Source: Akebia trifoliata (lineage: Eukaryota; Streptophyta; Magnoliopsida; Ranunculales; Lardizabalaceae). Taken from it: a DNA stretch of 64,000 nt. The notes beneath the pieces are model-generated. The model saw only the letters and a program-made list of their open reading frames with translations, made no database searches and was not told the DNA's origin. Where the stretch lies: positions 2,232,001-2,296,000 of the forward strand of contig CM030711.1 of the NCBI GenBank assembly GCA_017979445.1. The letters run 5' to 3'. A program made the translations under genes and the position numbers. Position 1 is the first letter of the stretch. Every line of letters begins with the position of its first letter. Positions 12,368 to 28,385 of this stretch are shown in pieces.

Positions 12368-13413
12368 TCACATGTCATTATTAAAATCTTCCCAAAAGAG
12401 AGGAGAGCAGAGGGGAATGAAATGATTACTTGAGAGTTCACATAGTTTGTGCCTTGAGTGAAATGAACCCTGGTGAGCCATCTGTCAAAATTATTACCAT
12501 CAATTAAGAAAGAAAACGAGAAGGAAAGCTTGTGCGCATTAAAAGTTATTCATAAAGTAATTGAAAAACGCACCAAAGTATCCATTATATCCACACCTGT
12601 GCATTGAGACCAGGTTGAACTCCCATTGCGTCATTTTTCCCAGATCCCTCACCACCCTTCGCAGATCCCTTAGTATCACCCTGTCAAAATTCAGATTCCG
12701 CTCAAAAGATCAATAAACAATCTTACAGAAAATATGACCAAACAAACAACAAAATAAATCATAAAGTAAACCAAGAAGAAACAATTACCTCGATCTGCAA
12801 CACCGTGTTCATCACCAAAAATCAACAAACAAAAAAAAAAAATTTAATAAAATTTAAGTGTTAGTTTAGATTCCTCAATTACTTCGAGATCAAATGAAGA
12901 AACCCAAATAGCAGATCAAAAATTGAAAGCAGAAGTAAGAGAATTACCTCTCTGTACCTATTCAGGTACACTTTGAGCGGATCGATGTAGTCTTCAAACC
13001 CTAACGTCGCCATTGCCCACAAAAGATCATCTCCATTGATAGTCTTCCTCTTCTCTCTCTGGCATTTATCACTCGCCCTACACACAAATCCCAAAAATTA
13101 GATTTTTTTAAAAAAAATTCAAAAACTTCGATCCTGCACAGTTTCTTTCGCTAAAACTTCGATCACAACAAAATAAATAAAATAAATTGATCTCATACTC
13201 GCTGGTGATGAAACTGATGAACTCGGAAACGCATTCCTGCACAGTTTCTTTCGCATCCTTAGCGATCTTTCCATTCGCTGGAAGCCCTTTCTTCATGATA
13301 CGACTGATATTCGCGATTGGAAGGTATCTGTCTTGCTCTCGAACGTTCGACCGAGGGCTCTGATCACCACTCTCATGGCTTCCACCACCGGGACTCGCCG
13401 GAACTTCGGCCAT
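12368..13413 (-). CDS. NF-YB: Nuclear transcription factor Y subunit B (NF-YB8/NF-YB10-like)
   Basis: NF-YB pairs with NF-YC through histone folds and, with NF-YA, binds CCAAT boxes in promoters. The exons are 13413..13199, 13077..12948, 12794..12789, 12680..12597 and 12481..12368, all in phase, giving 182 aa. Residues 26-115 carry the fold: [36 protein letters not shown], then [21 protein letters not shown] lysine sits where LEC1-type proteins have the diagnostic aspartate (KIAKDAKE), so this is the non-LEC1 class. The third exon is only 6 nt (ATCGAG, Ile-Glu) and supplies the expected RYRE-IE-GDTKG junction. The start chosen is the only ATG in the frame ahead of the conserved [11 protein letters not shown]. 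The last exon reads [13 protein letters not shown], whereas shifting one base gives [10 protein letters not shown], closer to the family; a one-base insertion is likely. A 5' UTR intron probably lies between about 13538 and 13425. Confidence 0.93.
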
Positions 13414-13680
13414 GGTCGCCGGAAACCTACGTCAACAAAACGATATTCGATAAAGAAAATCAATCGAACCGAAAACCCTAGGTTTTGATTGTACGGAAAC
13501 CCTAGCTCTGCCATGGCCACTCGAGAGAGAGAGCTAACCTGCGAGCGAATAAAAAATAAAAGTTTCGGAGATTTGTATTTGGCGCGCGCGTCAAAGAGAG
13601 AGAGAGGATTGATGGAGAGACGACCGAGATGAGAGCTTGAGCTACAGCTTTGCTTATCTAAACCGTCCGTTACAAAAAAA

Positions 13681-13691
13681 CCTTTTATAAA
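13681..13691 (-). promoter_or_regulatory. Likely TATA box of the NF-YB gene
   Basis: The minus strand reads TTTATAAAAGG, a strong TATA element. It predicts transcription starting near 13650, about 240 bp before the start codon, which fits a 5' UTR with an intron. A G-box-like GACACGTGCC lies about 70 bp further upstream at 13758..13767. Confidence 0.65.
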
Positions 13692-13725
13692 CTTCTCGGG
13701 AAAGAAGGTTTGCTGTTAAACAACG

Positions 13726-15060
13726 AAGATGATTAGCTGCTAAATCAGTAAAAGTATGACACGTGCCAAATAAAAAGGGATCTCCAGCGTTTTTGGAACT
13801 TTCGGTGATTTTAACATACCCCCTCCATTTTTTAGGATAATACTTGAGAAACCCTTATATTTAACAAATTACCAATAAACACCTTACGATAAGACTAGTA
13901 AAAAAACCTAAATACCCTCACCTTCAACCTATATCGAATATATCCATCTCTTCCAACCTACCATATCTACTGTAAATTATTTTAAATTTATTTGACCTTC
14001 TCATCCTTTATTTGGTATAAATCTATTTTAATCAGGTCATTAACTTGGTAACAATGGAAATTGAACACTATCTTAGTGGTAGAATCAAAAAACAACTTTG
14101 AAGCGGGCAAGTCGCTTCAAATTTGAAGGTTACACGTGGCATTTTCAAGATGTATTCCAAATTTTGATAGAAATCTAAGGTGTGAAATAAATTTAAAACG
14201 TCATGTGTCTTGAAACGAGGAAAGATCCTTCAAAATTTTGAAGCGGCACGTCCACATCAAAATGGGACTAAGTAGTATCACCCATAGATTTTACCAATTA
14301 AGTTAGTTGGCACTTCATTTAATCCTTCATTTTTCACTTCAATAGAAAAGCCTTGATTTTATTACTTCTGCGTTTGCTGTTAAACAATGGAGATGATGAG
14401 CTGTTAAATCAGTACAAATATGCCACGTGTCAAGATAACACTCTTCTCTAATGCTTTTCTCATAATTGTTTTGTTAATACTTGAAAACCCCCTAGTTTTT
14501 AACTATTAAAATATCTAGATACCCTCATCTACAATCTATATCTAAGACTCCATCCTTTTAGTCTTCAATCTCTATGATAAATAATTTTAAATCTATTTAA
14601 TCTTCTCTGTTTTTCATTGGCAAATATTTTTTTAATGAGATAATTTATCTCAATTATCATCACCCACAAATTTTACCAATTAAATTAGGTGGCACTTTAT
14701 TTCCTTCAATCCATAATTCTCAACCTCAATAGAAAACTCTTGATTTTCAATCCAAAATTGTTATTTGTATTCACAAAAGATTAGATATTTTATAATGAAG
14801 GTCTAAATTGATTGAATTTTAAGGTTGAAGATGAGCGTAAAAAGTTTTACCCAAAAGAGTTGAAGATGATGAGTTTTTGAAAGAAAAATAAATGCTTCCC
14901 GAAATATAAAGTTGAAGATGAGGGTATTTAAGTAATTTACTAGTCTATTAAAAAAAGACCAAAGTCAAGGGGAAGGATATCAATTTGAAAAACATGGGGT
15001 GTCTCAAATATTAACCAAAATGTGAAGGGTATGTCTAAGAAAACACGTGGTACCTTTTGT
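13726..15060. repeat. Complex repeat block: direct duplication plus inverted partner
   Basis: The text at 13726..13780 (GTTAAACAACGAAGATGATT...) recurs at 14378..14432, and matching downstream text (ACCAATTAAGTTAGTTGGCA / ACCAATTAAATTAGGTGGCA) ends each copy near 14340 and 14740. The segment at about 14900..15050 is the reverse complement of the 13810..13930 region (shared phrases: TAAATACCCTCATCTTCAAC, GACTAGTAAA, and ATACTTGAGA-like text). A further relative lies at about 29925..30055. I infer an old element with long inverted ends that was internally duplicated. Confidence 0.6.
14103..14250. mobile_element. Small MITE-like repeat with ACGTG motifs, copy 1
   Basis: Left arm AAGCGGGCAAGTCGCTTCAA and right arm CTTCAAAATTTTGAAGCGGC are imperfect inverted copies. 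The interior has TACACGTGGCATTTT and GTGAAATAAATTTAAAACG. Related copies are at 17818..17930 and 24950..25080. It lies within the larger repeat block. Confidence 0.6.
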
Positions 15061-15074
15061 ATTGTCCTTTAAAT

Positions 15075-15410
15075 GTGAGACGAGCGGCATGCGCTCCTGT
15101 CCTTTCGGAATCAATTCGTCTACAACGATCATACAAATAATATATTTGTATAAACCATCGGTACATCAGTTTGCATCATAAAATGCTGATATTTACGTTT
15201 AAAAAGTGGGCTTTAGATGACCCACAAACAATCTTGAACGTCCGATTATATTACTATTTATAGGATGTTTTGAAATTTTAATAAATAAGTCAAATCCGAC
15301 CGTTTAAAAAGTTTGACTAGTCGAAAACTGGAACTCGGTGACTGATCACGAGCGCTCCTTCTGCAAAGTCACATCGTGATGTACGGGACTACAGTATTTT
15401 TGTATAAGGT
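15075..15410. repeat. Diverged inverted repeat, unclassified
   Basis: Outer phrases GAGCGGCATGCGCTCCTGTC and GATCACGAGCGCTCCTTCTG, and inner phrases TTTGTATAAACCATCGGTAC and its inverted relative near 15380..15410, suggest a diverged inverted-repeat element. No coding potential. Confidence 0.35.
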
Positions 15411-15967
15411 GTTGCACCTGATCTATGCTAACCTATTAACTATATGGAGTAGGTGTGTGTGGGCCCATGGAGAGACGTTGATCAGCCATTGACCAATTTA
15501 AACGGACTTTAGTCAGTTTGACTAGTCCTTCGTACCGAACACCAACCAGTTCACCCAACAACCTACTCCAGGACCCCTCTTCTATCTTGAGTATCTGTCT
15601 GTCTTTGGCCACCTGGATCGGGTCAGTATGGATTTAGGATCAATCGGGTCGGATCGAACACAGAACTGATATGATAAGGATTGGATTCAAATTTGTGACA
15701 GATTAGGCTTCCATTGGATTTAACTACTGGGGTCCGACTTCAAATCAATAACAATCAGATTATCGGATCGGTTTCATCTTTGATCTAATACTGAGGTTAT
15801 TGGGTTTTCGGGTATGATCATATCCATTGACAGTCCAAGAAACATGTACCAGTGACTAAGAAACCTACGTTTTTCCTCACATTTCATCTCAAACATTGTC
15901 TGAGGTTAAAGAAATCCCACAAAGCATACCACATTCTCATACCATGTGGTTGTGTCTTGTTGTTCTT

Positions 15968-16056
15968 TATTTTATTTTATTTTATGGGTAAAGTGGGTTT
16001 GAACCCACGATGTCAAAGTTGCTTTGCAATGTCTCAAATCAATTGAACTAAGCATC
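15968..16056 (-). mobile_element. tRNA-derived SINE with TAAAA tail
   Basis: On the minus strand the sequence runs from about 16056 down. It has TTAGTTCAATTG, containing a perfect match to the RNA polymerase III A box (TRGYNNARNNG), then, about 40 bp on, GTGGGTTCAAACCCAC, a perfect B box (GGTTCRANNCC). It ends in (TAAAA)n. It cannot fold as a full tRNA, so I read it as a short SINE. It directly abuts the MITE starting at 16057. Confidence 0.65.
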
Positions 16057-16306
16057 TAGGGGTGGAGCCAGGATTTTCTTGTAGTGGGGGCAAATTATGA
16101 TTAGTTGTACAGTTGAAGAACTTGAATGGAGGGAGGTGAGGGTGTGGGGGCAAAAATTGGAGGGAGGTGAGGGTGTGGGGGCAAATGGGGAGAGAGGTGA
16201 GGGAGTGGGGACAAATGGGGCAAGTAATTAATTGAAAATATAAGGGTGTCTCAAAGTTCTGTGGGGGGCAATTGCCCCCACCAGCTTCTTACTAGCTCGG
16301 CCCCTG
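16057..16306. mobile_element. hAT-like MITE of the GGGGTGGAGCCAGGATTTT family
   Basis: Left end TAGGGGTGGAGCCAGGATTT and the reverse complement of the right end, CAGGGGCCGAGCTAGTAAG, are inverted repeats. Inside is a 25-40 bp G-rich unit (GGAGGGAGGTGAGGGTGTGG) repeated about three times, and the palindrome GGGGGCAATTGCCCCC. Such elements are common in plants; assignment to hAT is from the end sequence. Confidence 0.7.
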
Positions 16307-16560
16307 TATATATCAAAGCCCAAATTGGATCATTTCTTGATTTGTGATTTGTGTCTGTCATCTTTACGTAGGGGCCTAGCTAATATTCTCTCTGTCATCC
16401 CAATTTTATTAGATGTCTCCAAAGAGACATACATTGGTCTTATATGTGTCCCAATGTTCAATGAAAGGTTAAGATAAGAATAAAATTCCCTTAAGATTCA
16501 ACTAGAATAGTTCTTTGGAGACAATTTTTTATTTAGTATGCTATGAGAAGTCCTTAATAA

Positions 16561-16834
16561 TTTGTTTGGATTGAGAAAAATGGAGAGGAGAAGAGAACAA
16601 AAAAACAACTCTCTCCACCCTATTTAGATAAATAAGAGAGGAGAAAATAATAGAATAGAAAATAATTTGTTCAATTTTCTCATTTTCTTTCCGTTTTGGG
16701 GGGAAAACAAAATTGAACAATTTTCTCTCCAACTTTGTCCTCTTTTTTCTTAACTTCTCAAACAAGAGAAATGAAAAGAATACTATTTCTTTTTTTTTTT
16801 CGTTTTTCTTTTTTCCGTTTCTCAATCCAAATAG
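16561..16834. mobile_element. Foldback MITE, family TTTGGATTGAGA, copy 1
   Basis: Left TTTGTTTGGATTGAGAAAAA and right TTTCTCAATCCAAATAG are inverted repeats, with purine-rich DNA after the left end and pyrimidine-rich DNA before the right end. A second copy is at 43695..44032. Confidence 0.7.
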
Positions 16835-17817
16835 AGCGTAAGACTAAATGGAGGCTTTTCTACTGTCCAAAAACATTTACCCTTGTGTCATATGAAATGA
16901 TTTTCAAAGGGATCAATTTTCCTACAAAATCCCTTTCTATCTCAATAATTGGACGACTAGGGTCGTTGGATTCTAAAATTTTACATAATTTATCATTTTT
17001 ACATCAAAGATTTAATTTAGATGAGGATTATCTCCTCAATACAGATATTATTACCTATTCTTCAGATTTTAAAATCCAAGCCGTCAATTCTCTCCATTTT
17101 AAATAATCGTTGTTCTCACTTCATAAACAAAAATGAATCACGCTTCATTGCAATTATCAGAGCCAAAAAATTTCCCATCTTCGTATTTAAACTTAATGCT
17201 ATATAGATCATTTTTACAAAAACTTAAAAAAATTACAAAAATATTCTTTCATCAGGTCATCATCTAAATTTCTTAGATAAGCGTACATACCACTAATTGG
17301 TATTCAATAAAGAGAGGCACATAAAAAAAAAACAAGAACTTATGATAAAACGATGTTCTTTGTACAATCTCGGAAATGGTTCTATACACTGCCATCTCAG
17401 CTAACGTATAAAGAGTATCAGTTTATCACGACTCAAAAACAAATTATGCTTAGACTTTTTTCAATAATTCAACAGACAAACCAAATCATCCTGGAAATTT
17501 ACGACCCGGGCTCGAATTTTTCCAAATTTTTACAAGGATAAGTGATTTTTAGTCACAAGAAATTTCTATGGGTGATTATTAGTAATTACACTCCAACGCA
17601 TATTACATGTAAAACCAAAAACACAAACTAGCCTCAAAATCATCTGTTGACGACAAATAAAGATAGAATACTACACTGCCAGCCACCTAGCTAAAAATTT
17701 CAGGTAACCATGGACGAAGCATACCGAACATGACTAGATGCACATTGAACTTTTCTACTGTACATGAACAGATCAAATACAGTAGATGGCCAACGAGCCC
17801 AGGATTTTATATTTATT
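16835..17817. other. Gene-free stretch
   Basis: AT-rich DNA between repeat copies. Long frames near 16735..17106 overlap the MITE and have no family match. Nothing else recognised. Confidence 0.5.
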
Positions 17818-17930
17818 TCACACCCCCAACATTTCCAACAAAATTTGATATACCTCCTTAGAAATGCCACGTGTATTCCAATGAAGAATGCTCTTTCAAA
17901 ATTTTGAAAAGGCCTGCCGCTTCAAAGATT
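17818..17930. mobile_element. Small MITE-like repeat with ACGTG motif, copy 2
   Basis: Inverted relative to copies 1 and 3: it has AATGCCACGTGTATTCCA and ends CAAAATTTTGAAAAGGCCTG then CCGCTTCAAAG. It lies about 600 bp past the APX stop codon. Confidence 0.55.
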
Positions 17931-18019
17931 TTCCCTATGGAACATCTTTAACAGAAGCCGTCGGTCAGAGACTACCTAAAGTTATTGACTATCAAGCTAG
18001 ACGTTCAAGACTTCCACAC

Positions 18020-18042
18020 AGAGAGAGAGAGAGAGAGAGAGA
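18020..18042. repeat. (GA)n microsatellite
   Basis: GA run of about 23 bases downstream of the APX gene. Confidence 0.9.
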
Positions 18043-18504
18043 ACTCATTCAACTACTATTGTAACCAGAAGAATCCTTCACATTGGTACTAATCTTGAAA
18101 TCTACAGACAAAGCTTGATGAATTCAATACATACACATAATAAAGATAGATTTTCCCCCACTATGTGAACTTAATTTCCATATCAAGATAAAAGAAAATT
18201 ATTCTGGATTTTCTCTTGTTAAAGCAAGCAATTTTCTTTGAGAAACTGATGATACTCTCAGGTGTAAGATATAAGAGGGCAGGAAGGAAAGGGTACCACC
18301 AGAGCACAAACTAACTTGTTGCAAAGCTTATTAAACCAAAATACATGAAACATTAAAGTGTTCTCATTGCTTAACAACTACGCATGATGATGATGATGAT
18401 GACTACCAACCACATCCATCTCCATAACACCCAAAAAGAAAAAGAACCAACAAAATTCAGAACATCTTCCATCATCACCAGCTATTAAGGTGTTAACCAA
18501 CTCC

Positions 18505-24216
<5,712 letters not shown>

Positions 24217-24549
24217 GTCGATTTCCTGAAAGATTTCAATCCAAAATGAACTTTAGAATCGTTAGATCAACAAATCAAATACAGAAGATCGACAAAAGCA
24301 CATCGAAACATCCATTAAATCAACGTAAAAACGGTGTGATTGCAGAAAACGCACGATTCAACAACAGATCTATAGACATTTTGATCGAAAAACACTACGA
24401 TCGAATCAAAACTCGTTTACATCGATTCAAAAACATATGAGATCTGTAGGGTTGCAGACCTTGAGAGTAGATGGAGCGTTAAACCCTAATAGCGAGTACG
24501 AATGTTTTCGTCACGAGGCGAACACGAGCTCACTTGATCCGACCCCCGC

Positions 24550-24557
24550 AATTTATA
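24550..24557 (-). promoter_or_regulatory. Likely TATA box of the APX gene
   Basis: The minus strand reads TATAAATT, about 335 bp before the APX start codon; transcription would start near 24520. This fits a 5' UTR exon ending with CTCTCAAG before a GT donor at about 24463. Confidence 0.65.
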
Positions 24558-24574
24558 CAAGGAGGTTTGTAGGG

Positions 24575-24586
24575 TAGAAGCTTCTA
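24575..24586 (-). promoter_or_regulatory. Heat-shock-element-like palindrome upstream of the APX TATA box
   Basis: TAGAAGCTTCTA is a perfect 12-bp palindrome containing nGAAnnTTCn, the core of a heat-shock element. It lies about 18 bp upstream of the likely TATA box. Only two perfect units are present; a third would be partial. Cytosolic APX promoters such as Arabidopsis APX1 are known to carry a functional heat-shock element, which supports the reading. Confidence 0.6.
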
Positions 24587-24949
24587 GTGGCTCCTTTCTA
24601 ACCGTTGGATCCAAGTGGATTTCCTAATTTGATTGTTTAATTCGACGGCTGAGATCTTTCTTGACCGTTCGAATGCCTTGGTAGGTGACATAAAGGCGAA
24701 GAAAGCGGAATTATTTGAAATGACGAGAATATCCTTTTTTTGTGTGCAGAAGCGGCGCGATGGAGTGGTTATTTTTGGCATTTTCTTCACTAAAAAATGG
24801 GTGTCTTTTAATTACAGGTGTGAACGAATCCATTCGAAATGATTCCTTCTATACGTGAACGCGACTGCCAACTAGATAATGCACGTGGAAATGAATGAAT
24901 AATTTATTTTAGGAAAGATTGACTAGATACGGATAAACCAGGGTGTCTT

Positions 24950-25080
24950 CTTGCCAAAGGTGTGCATTGTACACGTGGCATTTTTAAGGAGGTGTTCCAA
25001 AATTTGACAGAAATATAATGATGTGAAATAAATTTAAAACGCCACGTGGCTTGAACGATAAGGGTTCTTTCAAAAATCAG
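24950..25080. mobile_element. Small MITE-like repeat with ACGTG motifs, copy 3 (APX upstream region)
   Basis: Contains TACACGTGGCATTTTTAAGG, GTGAAATAAATTTAAAACG and GCCACGTGGCTTGAA, clearly the same family as 14103..14250. It starts roughly 400 bp upstream of the inferred APX transcription start and brings two CACGTG G-box cores. Confidence 0.6.
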
Positions 25081-27814
25081 ACTCAAAAATCATTTATAAG
25101 AGAATTTCAACTACTATAAATAAAATGCCACGTCCAGGACATAATTTCTATCGAGATTCACTTTTAGTGATTTGAATCCCAGCTTTTGTCAATATAGTGC
25201 CACGTCGATCTTTTTTTGGCCATGCAATTCACCGTGTATATTTCTTAATGACCGTATGTGCTCCTTGTGTTGTGATACTATCAACTCCACCATCAAAAAA
25301 AATAAAAAGAAGAAATAAAATAACAAACAAACAAAACAATTATCTACTTTTATTTATTGTTTTCAACACTTGGTTTGAATTTGCTCGAAGTTTTAATCTA
25401 ATCTTGAGTGTGGGGATACCTTCTCTGAGATTAGAAATTAGACAATAACATATATAAAGTCTATGTAAATATCTTAAAAAAGGGAGATCGATGGACTATC
25501 TTACCCTCCAACAATAAAAATAATTGGAGTATATGTACTTGGTCATTCATGTCACGTGTCACTTTACAAGAGGATTTATTTTGAAAATATTCATTTGCCA
25601 ATGCTTTTGAAGATATTTATGTGTAGATCAGTGATTGCATTTTTACATGCCTCTCCATCATTTATGTGTTCGAAATCACTTGTTACCTATCACTTACTTT
25701 TTTCTATATACACTTGATTGATATCATTCTACTTGATAATGCAAGTGGGATTCTAATCTCAGAGGTGCCATCTTTCACAGTTTCGATTGGATTGTCTTGT
25801 TCGTCATGCAAAAGATGGTATCCATCCTATCGGGAGTATTGTTTTTTCATACATCTTTGGAATATCTAAAAAAATGCAATGAGTTGAGGGGAATAAAAAG
25901 GCGTAAGGAAGATGCAAATCGAATGAAAAACTTGCTAGGCGGCCCACTTTATCACTTTTCCCTTTGACTTTCTCTTGCTCTTTATTTTTTGGGAGAGGGG
26001 GGTCATTTTTTTCAAGGGGTTTGAATAAGAAAAAGAGACCGAGGGGGAGGGAAAAGTGAATGTTGATTTATAGGAGATTCGAGTAGAGATCTTAGGCATA
26101 AAAGTTTTGACCCATAATCCAAAAGAAAGCCTCTGTATTTGTAGATTTTCTCAATGAGTAATTTTATTGTGGTTTTTGTTTTTTTGTCTACTTGAGCTTT
26201 TTCACAAGAGATTCCACCACTAAAGTTTAGGAGTGATGTGGTTCCTTTATAAGAATGGGGTTGAGATGGTAGATCGGTCATTTATTTCATGAGAATTTTG
26301 CGAGAATTGTTGTGGTAGAATAGTCATATTTCCATCCAACAAAGGTAGGGCATCCCAATGGATGCCACGTGTCATTAGAGGCACCTTGGGTATTTCATAC
26401 TACCCAAACGTCATATTTTTTTTAAAGAAAAATCTTGGGGGGACTTTGTTCTCCACCATTATTTTCATTGCGTTAATGCGATAGTCATAGATGCATTTCC
26501 TCAAGATACAAGTAAAAATCATATACGTTATGTGCGCCCCTCTACCTCATAAATGCAAGGGTCGTTGTAAAACCTAATGTCACCGCAGCATTACTCTTTT
26601 TGAAAAGCAATAGTCCACATTAAGGTTATCCTCAGTGTTAGTTATTGGAGTACGAAAACAAAGGACTTTTTTCACGTAGGTATTTGAGATGCGAACATAA
26701 AGGGTCTGTTTGGTCGCATCAACTTACACTTTACGTATCCTGAATTGGATTTTCCTTCATCATGTGAATGTAAACCTTGGCCATATTAGCTTCAAAGTTG
26801 TTTGTCCAACATTAATCCTGACATGGAATTAGTCTACATGTTTGTCGGATATCGTCAAAAGTCTATTCTAATGCAATAAATTATTTAAAGATATATCTTA
26901 TATAAAATTTTAACTGCAAAATATGTATCATGAAGTAAAATCTTAACAACGTGGGAAGGGAGAGAAGTGGGAAAGTAGAATCTTAATCTTTTGGTGGGAT
27001 TCCCTTTCCCTAGTTTTATAGGATTTTAAGTTACACAGTTCTCATATTGGATTCGTTAAACTAATTTTTTTTGCGAGACATATGCAAAATTAGTGGATAA
27101 AGTATCTTACACCAAGATTAGATACCATAAGTACCCTTTAAATAATTCCACTATAAGTCCTTTTAGTCCTCTTTCATTTTGAGTCATTTGGTCCCATCAT
27201 TCTCAAATATTGGAATTTTTTCCGATGCAGTTATTGTTCTTGCAATTTGGGGTAAATTATTCAAGGAAATCAATCAAATCTCATTATTCTATCTCAATCG
27301 AAATGGATTAATGGGCTAGACAAAGTCAACGTGTTTTGACTCTTAAATAATTGGTCTAATGAATAAGAACAAGAAAGGTGGGGCAAGCGCCAGCATTCAT
27401 GTCTTCAACCTTCAATAGAACTCTCACAAGCCTTGCACAGTTTCATGCTTTGGTAAGTTTGGATAAAGATTTCTCGCTATCAACGTTATTACATTAACCT
27501 CACGATGTGTTCTCTATTAATACAAATTGGATTTACTTTTGCTCCGATTTTGAAGATAGGAAGTTAAAGAGGGCATGACCGGTCTTTAAACGGGGCAATG
27601 TCATGCCTCTTGCTAGGCCATATGTTTAACTAGTAGTAGTATTATGAATGGTTACAATCCATAAAAGGTAGGATTATTGAATCAATGGTTCAGTTAAGAT
27701 GTAAATAGCTTCTCAAATCAAATGATGCAACAACCAGAATATCATACATTTACAATAACAAGAATAATAATAGTATACGATTAGGTGCCACCTAACCCAA
27801 GAAATATATAGACA
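25081..27814. other. Gene-free stretch of 2.7 kb
   Basis: No gene recognised on either strand. There is a G-box-like GCCACGTGTC at about 26364..26373. A short open phrase near 27400..27460 followed by GTAAGTTT resembles an exon end but has no partner exons. Confidence 0.5.
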
Positions 27815-28095
27815 AAATAGGTTCAGAATGGGCTGATTTTTTTGTGAGGATGATCTCTGTGGTGAGTAGACCATCTGCACAAAAAATCAGCTGATTCTAA
27901 AACTTCTAACCCTATAAAAAGTGGTTACAAACTATGGTTAAAATGAACGATCCACGATTTTTTTACTTGTAAATTAGGGTTAGCAATTTCAGAATGGGCT
28001 AGTTTTTTGCAAGGAAGATCCCCTAGCCATAGAGATCATCCTCACAAAAAATCAGCCCATTTTGAAACTTTTTGCTCATATAGGACAAAATACAT
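27815..28095. mobile_element. Hairpin MITE, copy F (decayed, different ends)
   Basis: Two GTGAGGATGATCTC / GATCATCCTCAC type modules with AAAAATCAGC flanks, as in copy A, but the second is damaged. The GGGGGCGGTTC ends are absent; instead the right side reads GGACAAAATACATTGACTAG, similar to the right side of copy G. Confidence 0.65.
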
Positions 28096-28149
28096 TGACT
28101 AGAATGTTGTTGCCTATAGAATTTGATCCTATAATGCATATGAATAATT

Positions 28150-28385
28150 GAGTATCACTGTAAATAGCAGACTAGACTTGTATTTGGGCTTTGCCTAATC
28201 CATAGCAATGGTCTTTTTCAAGGACTAGTCTCAGGGCACGTGCAATGCTCGCACATCACACTTATCAGGTAAGTGAGGGTGCACCCTTACAGGTTATCCC
28301 TGATGAATTAATGCTCGTACTGGGTATCAAACTCACAATCTACTCCTATCTGAAATCAATAATGAAACAACCAAATCACATGAAA
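28150..28385 (-). mobile_element. SINE-like repeat, copy 1
   Basis: On the minus strand it begins near 28385 with ATTGATTTCAGATAGGAG and a B-box-like GTGAGTTTGATACCCAG, then a shared body (AAGGGTGCACCCTCACTTAC, GTGATGTGCGAGC, ACTAGTCCTTG). The same order is seen at 48700..48960, where the A box is better kept. The tRNA-like head is decayed here. Confidence 0.5.

Noticed and set aside
15975..16055. Possible tRNA gene (good A and B boxes)
   Set aside because: The arms do not form a cloverleaf with an acceptor stem, and a TAAAA tail follows, so a SINE fits better.
27390..27470. Short open phrase followed by GTAAGTTT, like a first exon
   Set aside because: No partner exons or recognisable protein could be found downstream.
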